Shown here: positions 1 through 12,339 of the stretch, one piece after another | Layout of the letters: each line of letters starts with the position of its first letter | Position numbering within the stretch: the stretch's first letter is position 1 | Source: Malurus cyaneus samueli | Lineage: Eukaryota > Chordata > Aves > Passeriformes > Maluridae | Assembly (NCBI GenBank): GCA_009741485.1 | Contig: CM019218.1 | Span: 44,039,701-44,103,700, forward strand | Length of the DNA: 64,000 bases | Reading direction: 5' to 3' | The notes under the pieces: generated by a model | Told to the model about the DNA's origin: nothing | Databases searched by the model: none | The model's input: only the letters and a program-made list of their open reading frames with translations | Translations under genes and position numbers: made by a program

Positions 1-2680
1 AGTAGGGCTGCTGCTCCTAATTTTGTCAGGCATTATTCTCACCGACTGCTCACATGTCCTGCCTTTGCCCAATACAGCCATCCTTGCAAGATACATGGGA
101 AGTGTGGGGTTAAGGGATGATGTGGCCCCCACCTTTTTCCCAAAACCTTCCTTAGGAAGGTATGTGTCTTAGGAAGGTGAGATGAAGGAGAGATGTCACA
201 CAACTGTTCTGCACCTATGAGCCCTAGTCTGTCTCTGAGTTAATTTTAAAACAGTAACATTCTTTTAGCTTGGCTTGTCTTCATTTTCAGGCAGAAGTGC
301 AGTTAACATGACCTCTGTTAAAATGAATGTGGGTGTTATTCATGTATCAAATTGCACTCAATTAATGAAATCACTATGAAATAATGTCTTGAGTGATAAC
401 GGTATGAACTGGGGGAGCCCCGAAGTGATGTGAAATAACCATAGCAATAGTTAAGACTTCTGTGCTGTTGCCGTGGCTACTAGCCTATTTGACTTACCAT
501 TGCAGTGGAAGAATATTAGCCAGGAGACAACTCATTTCTGAGACTCCCACATGACAATAATACTTTCTGCCAAACTCCTCCCCCCCACCCGCTGGATTGA
601 AACAAGACAGACATCAAACTGTTACTATTGTTGATTCTTGTGATGTGTCCCAAAAAGGAAATTAGATTTTCAAATGTCATTAGAAGGGGTATTTGAAAGA
701 GATATTAAAAGTTTTCACATAGATTGCTCTTTTCTAAAAAAAAACAACAAACAAAAAAAGTTTCAAAATAAATTGATTGGTTGTATATAAAAGTTGTTAG
801 CTTTCTACAGAAATTCTTCATATTTTCAAAAATATAAACTATCTGAAATGGAAATGTTTTAACCAAAAACCTTAATATATGTCCTACAATACAGCTCTGT
901 GGTGCCCTTTTGAAATTCAGTCTGAACATTCCCCTTATCTCTCATGTATCTGGACAGGTGATCTGAGGAGCTCTCCCAAAGTGCACTGAGATCCACCAGT
1001 TCTTTTGTCTCACTGTTAAATGGTTCCTGTTAACTTGCACCCTGGAAAAATGTCCAGTCTGCTCCAGTAGTTCAGAAATCCTTGTGGTTCCGGTGGCATT
1101 TTCCACTTGTGGTTCAAGATGCCTAGAATGAAAGCTGTTAGCAGAAAGGCACCCAGCATAACCTGAAAATAATATCCTTTGGGTGTGTAATAGGGAACCC
1201 ACTCACACCACTACCTGCTCTTGAAAATCTAGACCAGGAGGGTGTTTTCTTGCCTGTCTGAAAGGACTTTCATTTCAAGAGCAAGTCACCAGTGCTTTGG
1301 ACAGCAGCTCCGAGGATTTCCTCATGTGATGTTTGTAGAGATGATGTTGAATATATGTAGTTTAATATATGCAGTTTTGTTTTTTTTTTTTTGGCATTAG
1401 GCCATGTGCAACACTGTAGCTATAAAGCCTCACAAAACTGCAGGGCTGAAGTTCCAACAGCAGCATTTTAGGGATTTGAATGGAAGAATGAGGATAGCAA
1501 CGTGTCCCACTATTCAAAATTTTTTCTGCAGGTGAGTGTCATGCTTTAAGACATTCTGCTCAGCCCAGTTTTGAGATATTGATACATAGGTGTAGTGTCC
1601 TGCATCCCAGCAATCCGAGGGCTGGAGCTTGCACAGAAATGCCTCCAGCTCACGGGCATCTGCAAGGCAGCTGTTGGAAAAGACAGCAGTGTTCAGCTGT
1701 CCCCTCTGACTGCTGCTGCTATGGAGACCTGCACCCGAGGTGTTCTTCTCTCTGAGCGAGGCTGAAGCAGGTGTCTGGTGTGGAGGCAGCAGCAGAGGAG
1801 CTGCAAAAACCCTCCTCGATCAGCAGCTCAGCACATTTTGGGATGGCCAGACCGAGAGCCTGAGGACAGCGAGAGCGTTTGGATGACTCACTGAGGTGGG
1901 ACAGGGTGGGGAGCCTAATCCCTGTCTGCTCCTAAACTGTACAAAAAGGAAGATCCAAAACAAGCAAATCCTCACCAACCTCCAAGGAGATATGCTGGTG
2001 GATAGCTGGTGTCTCTCCTCCTCTGTGTCCTCGCAAGGGATCCTGGACTGGGCACTCGGAACACGCGTCTCGATGCCTGCTGGTGGCCTGGCTGCTGGGA
2101 CACGGTGAGTGTACGAGTGTGGGGAAATCATTTTTACTTTAAAATACAATCATCTCCCCCGCCTTCAAGATCCTGCAGTGAATTTTGCTGCATTGTTGCA
2201 ACACTAGTTCCTACATTTGTTTAAAGAGGAAAAGATAGTTCAGGACCCTGCTTTAACCCTAACTTGAGTCAGTCCAGTGTGCAATCCGTGTGCAACCTCG
2301 GTCACATCCAGTGGTGAATCCAGAGCAGCACTCAGGGAGCTTGAGGAAAGGGAGGGAGCTGAGAAGAAAGGATCTGACAGAAGAAGGAAAAAGCTGCTCT
2401 CAGCCCTTGAAGTGCCTGCAAGGAGGTGCAAAGGTGAGAGATGCTTAAAAGCCGGTGGTCAGCTCTGAGTCCCAATGATGGCTTGAGAAACCTGGGATGC
2501 TAGGGGTGATCTCTGTGACAGCAAAGAGCATGTTTGGAGCCTGCTGAGGAGGAAAGGCAGCTTGCATGTAGATTTGTGTTGTTGTATAGCTGAATGGAAG
2601 CATAAAGCAGCTCTCCCCTCACCCTGCCTCCCCTCCTCTTTCTGTATCCCTTAATACATAAAAATAAGGATCCTTTATGT
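1..2680. other. Unique non-coding stretch, nothing recognised
   Basis: I see no gene, RNA gene or known repeat here. Open frames are short (at most 109 codons, 1820-2149 on the minus strand) and several overlap frames on the other strand, as expected by chance. Minor structure: a 7-bp hairpin ccttcct/aggaagg at 146-160, with the word cttaggaaggt occurring twice (151-161 and 168-178), and a T13 run at 1380-1392. The part from about 2330 to 2450 is purine-rich on the plus strand. Confidence 0.6.
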
Positions 2681-2689
2681 GAATAAAAG

Positions 2690-3150
2690 TAGAAGGCGCC
2701 TCCCTTAAGCATGTTTTAAAAACGCCAAAAATAGTCCCAAAGTCTCAACCAAAAGTGAACATAGCCAGAATTTCTGTAGAAAATGTCTGTAGCTGAAGTG
2801 GAGTGCGGGGTGGGGGGGAGGAACTCAGATTCAGACAGGGGCTGCCTGTGCAGTGGAGCATTTCTCCCTGCCCCCAGCCCGGCGGACCCAGCGCGGAGCC
2901 GGGACCGGGTTCTGGCCGGGCGGGCCCCGGGAGAGAGCAGAGCCTCCGCTCTGGGCTTCCCTGTCCTTCGGCTGACAGTTCTTGGCAGCTCTGGCGCAAC
3001 GTGTTGTTAACAGCAGTCCTAATTAATAGGGAACATGTGTGTGTTGCAGAAATCTTTTTCCTTTTTTTCTTCTTCTGTTTGGTGGAAATACCGTAAAACT
3101 GTTTATATCCACTATAAAAGGGGTGGGGGAGGGGTTTACTATCTTCCTGT
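2690..3150 (+). promoter_or_regulatory. Isolated CpG cluster followed by a TATA motif; candidate promoter
   Basis: Nine CpG dinucleotides fall within 50 bp (2880-2929) in otherwise CpG-poor sequence. A G-rich run lies just before them (about 2806-2822), and a MEF2/CArG-like word ccaaaaatag sits at 2725-2734. About 190 bp downstream, TATAAAAGGGG at 3113-3123 matches the canonical TATA box on the plus strand and would predict a start near 3143. No recognisable first exon follows. Open frames of 75-97 codons lie across the CpG cluster on both strands, but none resembles a known protein. This could be a promoter of an unannotated transcript, an enhancer, or a chance GC-rich patch. The motifs are seen; the promoter function is inferred. 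Confidence 0.3.
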
Positions 3151-5060
3151 CCCTAAGGTTTCCTTTACCTCAGATCAACCCATTTTGGGAACAGGCACTT
3201 CTCTAATCCCTGGGTGCCTTTTCCTAAATGCTTTCACACATCTGCACCCCTCTGTCCTGCATTCCTGCCATACCATCATCTTGTCCTAATGAAAAATAGC
3301 AGACTTTGACCTTGCCAAGTTCCTCTTTTTTGTTTTTTTTGAAGACAAAATCCTGTTTATCAAAAAGAATTTCAGAAGTTTGTTGATTTTTTCCATTCAT
3401 TAACTTAAATTTTTGAAAAGAAAGAAAAAAGAAGAAACTTTTGCTTTCCCAACTGTTTCCTTTCTTGAGTAATAAGAAAACAAATTTTTATATACCATCT
3501 GCCACCAGCATGTTCCACAGATGATCTGGCAGATTCATGTCTTCAGTTCACCCCGAGCTCAAAAATAAGGATCCCATGTCACAGGTGACTTGGTCTCCAG
3601 CACAAAGAGTGTTTTGGTTGGCTTAGGAATAAACCCAGGAAGAGGGAAGCAAAGCATAGATCTGTCCTCAGCTGGTGCTGAACACGGAGAGGACAAGTGA
3701 GCCCAGTGCAATGCAGAATGTGTGCGGTGCCCTGGGGAACTCGTGGGGCTCAGGGGACTGAGGTGCAGAGGGGCAGGGCTGGGCTGAGATGGTGTACCCC
3801 GAATAGCTGGACCTTGGCAGCTGTTTGTGGTGCGCTGTCATGCAAGGCACACAGACCCATGGAGTTCATGGAGCAAGGACCACTTCCAGACCTCCCCAGG
3901 GTCATGGAGATGCTACAGGATGCACCCATAAAGCTGTGCATGGCCCTTTCTCGGTGCTCAAGCTACAGTGGCACCTGTAGGAACCCTTTCATAAGGGGGT
4001 GAGTAAAAACTAAGACACGGAAAGAGAGCCCTCATTAAGCTGATCTTCTTAAGGGAGACACATATTCCTGTTCCCATTTTATAACTATTGAAGAAGAGGG
4101 ATAGAAGGTAAAAAAAAAAAGCCCTGCTGGTGGAAATTGGTGGAGAAATCCATAATGTACACCCATATTTTGAAGTTTCCTGCTGCCAGGATGAGGAGAA
4201 GCAGCTGATAATATTCTGGATTTCCCCAGGATCTGTAAAGGCTTTCACATCTCCAGTGCTGGAGCATCATCCTTTGGTGGATAGATGAGGTGGGCTGCAG
4301 GCTCCACAAACAGCACAAGGGCTACGGAGTTGTCCTTTGGACTTTTAGGTTGTGTGCATGCACTGGTAACTTGGAAAAAACCTGTCATATCCTGACGAGT
4401 CTGGGAGGAAATATTATCCTAGACTGTAACCAGGTTCCCGAATGTGTTTGCCGGAGGTCCTGGGAGACTGGATATCAACAAAGAACAGCTGTCCAGTCTC
4501 TTCTGGAGAAGGACATTTCTGAGCAGAGATGTGGGAATACCTGTTTTGGAAAGAGCGACTTCATCCAGCTACTCCTGAACCTTGATTGTCGTGGTAAGAT
4601 TTTGGAGATGTATGGAGTACATAGGAAGGGAGCAGAGTGATGAATAGCAATCAGTATGCAATTTTGGCTTAAGGCGCAGTTAAATCTTACATTTTCCAGG
4701 AGAATGTTATTTCTGGTGGTTTTGGTGTTTTGCGTTAAAGGACGAGTTCTGAAATTCCATAGATAACATTTTTTCCTACATTTGCCCCAAAAGGGGGAAA
4801 AAAGAGAAGGCCATTTGCAAAACCTTGCCCTTTGTTTCTTGTGGAAGACAGCAGAAAATTTGAGACCGAAGCATCAAATGTTTCACTTCTCATCAAACCC
4901 ATGGAAATGTCATTTTTTCCAGGTTTACCAGAGCCACAAATATGTTCACAGAAGCTGATACTACCAGTACAGCTAATGGGCAGATCCACAGCCAGCATTA
5001 GCTGGCACTGCCCTGGGCTATACTTGTTACCTTAGCAGCTTGCCAGCCAGGGTATCATTT
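3151..5060. other. Unique non-coding stretch, nothing recognised
   Basis: No repeat family, RNA gene or supported exon is seen. The longest plus-strand open frame is 4290-4640 (116 codons). It has no domain that I recognise, no obvious splice context and no biased composition, so I do not call it. A/T-rich sequence dominates about 3300-3500. Confidence 0.6.
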
Positions 5061-5068
5061 TCCAGATG

Positions 5069-5094
5069 ATTTGCATGGAACTATCCATGCAAAT
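5069..5094. promoter_or_regulatory. Palindromic pair of POU octamer motifs
   Basis: An 11-bp arm, atttgcatgga (5069-5079), is repeated as its exact reverse complement, tccatgcaaat (5084-5094), around a 4-nt spacer. Each arm carries a full octamer motif (ATTTGCAT and ATGCAAAT), the known binding site of POU/Oct factors. The two sites therefore face each other with dyad symmetry, which would suit dimeric binding. A perfect 11+11 inverted repeat with so short a loop is uncommon by chance, but no other evidence of function is visible. Confidence 0.4.
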
Positions 5095-8000
5095 AATTTG
5101 TATCCACCGAGGGTCTGGCCAACTCGAGTGATACCCACCCGGGAGGACTTGCTTTCGCAGAGCTTTACCCTTGTCTTCTAAACCAACCTGACTGAAGTGA
5201 CTCACCTTTTTGTCAGGTCCTCAGCTGGCCTGACATTTCCTCCATCAAAATATACATTTATATACGTGACATTTCCTCTGTGGCAATGCATTGTGTGCCT
5301 TTGTGACATCTCTGGCACAGCTCCACTGGGAAGGTCCACCCTTGGTGAAAGTCCAGCGAAGGAACATGGCAGTGGTATTTTGTTTTGCAGGATGAACAGA
5401 AAAAAAAAGGGAGGAAAAGCAAGCAAGTGGATGGAACTAATGGAATCCTGAGATGAAAGAAGAGATGGGGTCATTGCTGAATGACTATAACAGACCTCGG
5501 CTGAGGTTACTGGTCTATGACAACCTTGAAATCTTATAGATACTCTGTTTTTTCCCCCACAGTCTGCCAAGACCTTGCTGACACATTCAGCACAAAAAAA
5601 GAACCAGCGCATGCTGGTTTCTGGATAATCCTCCTCTAGCATATTTAATGCTTCAGCATGCAGGAGAAGGCTCCATTATTTTGTATTTTATGAGAAACCA
5701 GTTAGTCTTTCCCCTTTAGTTAGTCTGTCCCCTTTTGGTCCACAGACTGAGCCCATCCAGTTCCCATCCTTTGTGCCTTCAGGCAAGGGGAGTTTTTCTT
5801 AGTGTGCTGTTTGTGATGCCTCCAGTGCTCGTCCCACCTCCATTTAGGGCTGCCTTACCTACTAAAGACAAGTCTCAACGTTTTCCTCAATTTCTTTATT
5901 ACTTTCTCATCAAGACAATGACCAACATTCAGTCCTTCAGCAAACACTCCCTTCCCTGCACAATTTGTACTTTTATGTGCATTTAGTCTGTATACAGCTT
6001 CCAAAGACATATCCTTACCAGCGTGTCCCATTGTTTTCCAGACACTGGTGCCTGAGCAAATAGAGTTGCCAACTTCAGGCAGCACAAACTGCATTTGCTT
6101 TTAGGTGAGCAAGACAGTGCTCTGCTGTAAAACTGGGAATTAAGAGATAAGAAGTACCACTGGTGGACTGAGAAAACCACAGTATGCTAGCCCTCAGAAA
6201 TGTCCACAGCCAAGCCTGGGTCCATCTCAGAGAGGGTAAAATTCCAAAATGGGTGGATCTGGGGAGATGTACCCAAAGAGGAGAACAAGCCCACCTATTC
6301 TGGGTTTTCCCAAGACTGAGAGTGTCAAACCACATATGTTCAGAATTGGCTCCTCGTCACCATCCCATCCAAGCCTGTCTGTCTCCCCTGGTGCTTCCCT
6401 CCTCTGGGAAAGCACCTCTCTGCAGCCCAGGAGAGGTTCATGGGGGTTGTGGAACATGGCAGTGGTATTTGGGTTGTGCTGCAGCACCACATGTTTCTCA
6501 TGGCTTGTTTCAGCTGTGCTCATAGCTATACAGACCTTTTTTTTTTTTTTGCTGGACACTGACTTTGAACTCCACATTATTTTTCTACTTCAATTCTCTT
6601 GACAAACACTGTTCAATCTAGGCTCCCTATATCCCCTCTCTGTTTCTCTTTCCTTTGGATGTTAGCCACTATTGGGGTTTTAACCAGGATCTTTGATAGA
6701 CATCTTCAAAGCAACCTGTTTCCATATTCAGCTTGAGATCAGTTGTAAGTTATTCTGTGGCCAGCCTTTTTTTAATGCAATCTCTGCTTTAGAGCATATT
6801 GTTTATGTGTTTCTTCTTTGTGGGCAGAGAAAAAGGCATTCCTCTGATTTCTAGCCTGTGGAATCAGAGCTAGATTTCTCCCTGCCAAGCACCTCAGGAC
6901 CAGCAGCTGTCAGACATAACTTATGTCAGACATAAGGTTGCATGTCTGACTCGTCCCACAGACACTATAGCTTTCTAGGTACAGCATGGAGTACTATAAA
7001 AACTTCCCATATTTTTAGTATTTAAGCTTTGGTAAAACACCCAACTACTTTGTGCAGCCACCAACTATGGCTTTCTTTTTTCCTCATTCTGGTGCTAAGC
7101 AACTTCGTGGTCTTTAGATAAACCTGTCTCAGCTACATCTCCAGAAAACAGCAACAGACCTTGCAAGGGCAGCCCCCTGTCTGAAAAGAGAGCTGCAGGG
7201 CCCCTGTGAGAGCCTGGCATGTCCCATCTGGACCTGATCAGGGCGGTGGGAAGGGGTGGCACCTGGCATTAATAAAAGGTGAAAGAAGCCCTAAGCAGGG
7301 CTTTTGCATGCCTGCATGATCTCCTGCAAAGGACAGTGTTGGGAATGGGGTAGAGGGAAAAAGCAAAGGTGTTTGCTGGGAAAACGATGAGGGGTGAAGC
7401 TGTGGCAGAGGTGTTTTTCTGAAAGTTTCCACCAATCAGGGTTAAAGAAGATGATAGTCAATAGAAATATTAATGTGTTTTCTTCCTAAATTCATATAGG
7501 CAGGTGAGGAAAGGAGGGAGGAGATCTCCAGAAGGATGCTGATCTGTCTTCCTCTACCATGAAAAAATATAGAGGGAGACTGGATGATAGAAAGAATTAA
7601 AAATAAGGAGGGGCTCTTGCATTATGTTTTTTATGCAAGTCCACAAGGTGAAGGCCCTGCAAGCTGAGACACAGAAGGCAATCTCTAGGCAAAGTGCTTC
7701 AGGAAATTGTTGTAGGGGAGAGCTGAAGTGACTAATGGCACAAGAGGCTGCAGAAGAATTTGGGAGATAACAGGAGATGTGAGAAAAGTCAGATGTGTAT
7801 CTTGATGCACACCAAGTGGGAGTTAAGTAACAGGCTACTGAAGTACCTTGCTGGATGTGGGCTGTCAGTGCTCCTCTGAAGCCTGGGGCTAAATCAAACT
7901 CTCTGATTTCCTGTGCTTAGGGGGCAACTTGGGACAGATGGGCAGGAGGGGTGAGAATCACAGCAATTCCAGCAGTTTTGAAAACCAGGTGACCTGGGAG

Positions 8001-9400
8001 AAGTTGAGAGAAGGCAAATTTCTGAACCTCTACAAACCTACGTGATTGCTGATTTTCCTTCATAAGACTGATTCAAACCTGCTTGAATTGTTTTAGCTCT
8101 TGTTATTTATAGTCGGTAGCTTGACTTACCAAGAAAAAAAAAAAAGGAAGAAAAACAAACCCTGAGGAGAAGAGGAACAGACCCAAATCCACAACACATC
8201 AAGTGGCTGTGTAATAGCACATTGCAAATGGGTTCAACACAGGCTGGCAGATGACTTAATAGTATATAACGGCCCACAATGCTCCAGTGACTCATTGCAT
8301 TTGCTATATCTGTTCAAACTCACCATACTGAGTAAGAGAGATTTGCCTTCATAAAAACCTCTAATAAATTCCATTGCTTTGAAATATCCCTGGTGCTTTC
8401 GAGAGAATCATAGCATGTCTCATGCACTGAGAACACCTCAACCCATTCTGTGGGGCTGTGGTAGGACATGTAGGCCATTCAGCCTCCTTCAAACCAGACT
8501 AAAACACCCATTGAGCTGAAACGGGCTTGAGAGAGTTCCCCACAATCTTCCTGAGGTGAGCGAAATAGATGATCTGGGATAGAAACAGGGCTGAGGTGTG
8601 TTTCTCATCTCTTCCTGCTAGCCAAGGGATGGGAGATGCTGCATTTGTTGATTCTGGGCACTGGGCATGGAGCTGTAGGGCTGTCCCGTGCCAAAGATGC
8701 CCCCATGCCTTGCATGTTTGCGCCACGACCAACACCCAGCCTGTTCCCTGTCAGGGCTGCATTGCTTGTGCTTGATCTCCTTGGACTTTGACTTTAGTAG
8801 GGTTGTGTTGGTATACCCTAATGCAAGCTGAGGTCCTAAATTCCCGACCTTCCTCTCTGCCTCATAACTCCATTTACCTGTATTTACTGGATGTATAGCA
8901 GCAACTTATTTGTTAGTGCTGTCAATAAAATTATTGCACTGGTAGCATCAGTGGAAGAAGCACAAGCCATGTCAGTCACACTGTGGGTGGTGCCACCCAC
9001 ACGTGCACAAGAGGCAGAATGCCCTGATCTACAGGATCTTGGCTGTGCAAACAATCTTCCTAAAATCGCTCTCAAACTGAATGTTTTATTTTTACAATTC
9101 AGCCCAGACTCGCTCTGTCCAGCTTGCTTTTTTTCCCAGTGAACTCGTCAGATGCTCAGCTGAATTAATTATCACAGCTTACCTCAGGTTCTTAGTTTTT
9201 ACTAATTGCCAAAATTGGCAATTTCCCTGTGATGTCAGCACGAGCTTTGCCTGTGGAAGGACTAAATGAGACCCTCAGGACACAGTGCTCCATAGGTTTT
9301 AGGAGATGGGATTTTTATTTTGCTTCAGTGAGGGTGTGTGAGAGGGTTTGATAGAAAACTTTCTAGCTCAGCTCTCTTGGGTTACTTTTTCCATGAAAGG
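5095..9400. other. Unique non-coding stretch with minor simple repeats
   Basis: No gene or known repeat is recognised. Homopolymers: T14 at 6537-6550 and A12 at 8134-8145. Between 6909 and 6950 the word gtcagacat occurs twice directly (6909, 6925) and once inverted (atgtctgac, 6942-6950). A short symmetric word, ccaggt-g-acctgg, lies at 7985-7997. Open frames (at most 146 codons, 5202-5642 minus) overlap frames on the opposite strand and match no family I know. Confidence 0.6.
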
Positions 9401-9416
9401 TAACAGATGCTCATTG

Positions 9417-9513
9417 TGACGTGAACGTTATTCCAATATCCACACAGGAGGAAAAAGGACCGGCGCGCTCCAAACTCACAGGTTAGTTTATTTTAAGTTA
9501 TTTTGTGACGTCA
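9417..9513. promoter_or_regulatory. Two CRE/ATF motifs, one fully palindromic
   Basis: TGACGTCA at 9506-9513 is the perfect palindromic cAMP-response element. TGACGTGA at 9417-9424 is a one-mismatch version about 90 bp upstream. CRE palindromes contain a CpG and are usually lost in CpG-depleted, unconstrained DNA, so survival of two close together is suggestive. No TATA box or CpG island lies directly beside them. Binding by CREB/ATF factors is established for the motif; activity at this position is inference. Confidence 0.35.
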
Positions 9514-9520
9514 ATAGGCA

Positions 9521-11700
9521 GTGATATATATAGCAAAATATTTTTCCTCCTTACTGCAGGGTCTTTAAAAAGATATCTTTGTTGTCTCAGTTGCCATAGC
9601 AGTGATGAACATGGAAATATATCCATATGCACATGTATACATGCGAGGAGGGATTCCCCAGCCCTGGGGTTGATTGTGTTGGCTCCTGTACTTGTATTTC
9701 CTCTTCCTTCTGCTGCTTGAGGTGCTCCAAGGCACTCAGAGAGCTTGTGAAAGGTCCCCCAAGTTGGAAAATGAGTATTTTCAGTCAACCATCTTGAAGC
9801 CTTATTGTGTTTTGCAGGGCTCTGTTATTTAACACTTATCTCCAAAAGCAGGTAGCAGAGGCTGGGCAGAGCAGAGCTCCTGCACCCTGTTCTGGTGCCA
9901 GGTGATTGGTGTGTGAAGGACATGACAGAGATTTGAGGTGTGATGGGGCTCCATAAATAAATTAGGAGGCTATTAGTAGTAAATGCGCTGTTTACTATTT
10001 AGCGGGGTTCACATGTGCCCAGATTGTGCTGAAAGGCCTTTGACATACTTAGCTTATCCTCACCTTGGAATAGATTTTTATCTCTGTGCTCATGTTTCAA
10101 AACTGCTCCTTCTTTTCAGCAACCTACTAACATATTCCAGAGATACTCCCCAGTGGTGTCTGTCGCTGTTCTCCCCTGCATTTTCCCTGCCCTGAGCTCT
10201 GCATCCTGTAAACAGCCGGGACTGTGATCCAGACCTGGAAGGGTCCCTGAGTGCAGCCCTTGGGAAATGGAATACTTACAGAAGGTTTCTTGGCCTCCCT
10301 CTGACCAATTTCAGTTGTCACCTGAGCTCCCCTGTATGGGTGAAGGGAGAGCATTAATACACAGCACTGTTTCAGAGAGCAGAAATAGGGGAATCTGAAA
10401 ATCCCAACCAGCCTTTTTTTTAGGGTTTATGCCCATGCTTGCTAATGTTTCTATTTCCCCAATGATTTTCATATTGGGGCTTTTTTGCTTTACCTATCCA
10501 AACCTACACTTCTGCATGCCCATAGCCAGCCAAAAACCAGCTTTTCCATTTTTGCCTGTTTTTGTTGTTACCAACAAGTAAGATGCTGGAATGAGAACTT
10601 GGCTGGCCATTGTGTTGATGACAAATGAAAGAGAAGCAAACACAGCTTGCCTGTTTGCAGCCTCAGTGGTTCAGCAGGGCTGGCAGTAGTAAAGACAAGT
10701 TATTTGTTGATAAAACATGCAGCACCCAACTCTGAGAAGGAGCCGAGAAAATGTCTCAGTGCGATTATCTGCCCGTCCTGCCTGCACCTTTGGAGGTCCC
10801 AGCTTCCCGTGCTGGCTCAGCCTGGAGAAGCCATAATAGGGCACAGTTCCTGTGGCTTGGGTCAGGAAGAGTGCTCCATGAGGGGCTGTGAGTGCCTGAG
10901 AGGTGACACAGGGCAAATCCCAACCTGCCCCTTGCAGCAGTGTAGCCACCTCCCAGCATAGCTGGCATGTCCACGTCTATCTTTACATATGTATGTGTGT
11001 AACATACACGCACATGTATGTTGGTATGTCCGTGTAGGTGCGTGGAAGTGCCGTGCAAGGAGTGAAGGCTGAGTGCCCCAGTGTGCAGGGCACCTCACTG
11101 GTGCTCTCTGGGTTTTAATCCCACCTTTACCAGCTCTCTGCGGGGTGATCTCACTAATACTGTGTGACCTTCTCTCCTTTGTGTCCCTCACGCAGGGAGT
11201 GTCCTTCCATGTGTGTTTGTGCATGGCAGGTCTTGCCCAGAGATGAGTTAACAGCTACTGGGGGTGCTGAGATTTTGGAGCAAAAGGCAAAGGCGAGGCA
11301 TTGTCAGAAAGCTCAGCAGCCCCCGAGCTCAGGTATAAACCCTCGCCTTACTCAATCAGCCTGGAAAATGCATGCTAGGGCAGAGGTGCACCTCGGGGCA
11401 AACCCCTCCTATTTCTTGTGCTTCTTGATCTTTGCATTGTCACTGCTAAACTGTGCCTCCCTGGATCCTGGTCCCTTCGGGTGTTGGGTGCCTCTGGTGG
11501 ATGATGGGGGCAGATTGTGCTTCACGGTGCGTGTGTGTCAGGAAGGGATGGTGGAATCTGGCGTGGTGTCTGATGTGGGAAGGGGTGCTGGAATGCAGGC
11601 TGTATCAAATTCTCATAATTATGGTGGTAGCTAGAACAGTAGGAGACAGACTTGGACCATAAAGCTGGCAGCCTGAGTAGCCAAGAGGCACTGGATGGCA
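9521..11700. other. Unique non-coding stretch, nothing recognised
   Basis: No gene or repeat family is seen. An alternating purine-pyrimidine patch of cat/gtg words around 10985-11040 forms an imperfect inverted repeat. Open frames are present on both strands across 10647-11662 (up to 156 codons), with no recognisable domain and heavy mutual overlap, so I treat them as chance. Confidence 0.6.
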
Positions 11701-11704
11701 AGGA

Positions 11705-11824
11705 ATGTGTAACCGTGGAGGGGAAACGTGACTTTCCAAGGTTACACGGTGGGGTGGTGGGATGGCCAAGGAGAGTGGCCTGACTCCTAAGCCACTGTCT
11801 TAGCAACATGACCACATTCCCCCC
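11705..11824 (-). repeat. MIR/CORE-SINE relic (amniote MIR type)
   Basis: Read on the plus strand, the stretch follows the reverse complement of the MIR consensus. It has a gaggggaaa...gtgactt segment, then ccaaggttacac (the inverse of the gtgtgaccttggg block), then a gtggcctgactcctaagccactgtcttagcaacatgacc-type end matching the 5' tRNA-related part. The element therefore lies on the minus strand and is strongly diverged. MIR elements are ancient tRNA-derived SINEs shared across amniotes and no longer mobile. Assignment is from remembered consensus, not an alignment. Confidence 0.65.
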
Positions 11825-11830
11825 AGTAAA

Positions 11831-12248
11831 GGGAGCCACACTGAGTCTTTGCCAAGAACTATCTTTGCTCTGCTTTGAGTGGTCACCATTTTTGAGGGTT
11901 TTTGTGGGGGTGAAGGAGTTGAACAGTAAATAAACCCATTCTTTTATACTTCTATAGGTATTAAAAGCAGTAGTGTTGGAAACCCACGGTGTTATCGGTT
12001 TTCCTCATTGCTCCAAACCTTCTGGTAGGCAGAAAATCTTCAACATTGCTGGTGTTTCTTCTACAGCTGCTGTCTCTGCTTTGAAGCGTTGCAGTTGCTG
12101 GGTGCTTCTACCAGACATCTTTTTGCCTTTTGGTTTGCTGACTAGACTCAGTGGTGGGAAAACAGGACTGTAGCAAACCTGACTCCTCACCAGTTAAAAA
12201 AATTGCTTTATTAGTCAAAGCCCTCCATTATGCAGCAGTGAGTAGTGC
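11831..12248. other. Unique non-coding stretch
   Basis: No gene or repeat is recognised between the MIR relic and the TCCA microsatellite. Frames of about 60-66 codons exist on both strands without recognisable content. Confidence 0.6.
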
Positions 12249-12332
12249 TCCATCCATCCATCCATCCATCCATCCATCCATCCATCCATCCATCCATCCA
12301 TCCATCCATCCATCCATCCATCCATCCATCCA
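12249..12332 (+). repeat. Perfect (TCCA)21 microsatellite
   Basis: Twenty-one uninterrupted copies of TCCA (84 bp) run from 12249 to 12332. Perfect tetranucleotide arrays of this length mutate by replication slippage, so the copy number is expected to vary between individuals. The array is open in one frame and encodes a monotonous Ser-Ile-His-Pro repeat. That is an artefact of the repeat and not evidence of a protein. Confidence 0.97.
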
Positions 12333-12339
12333 ATTTCAC

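Noticed and set aside
8401..8500. CR1 3' end suggested by 'agaatcatag'
   Set aside because: Only ten bases fit; the ggttggaaggg and following blocks are missing.
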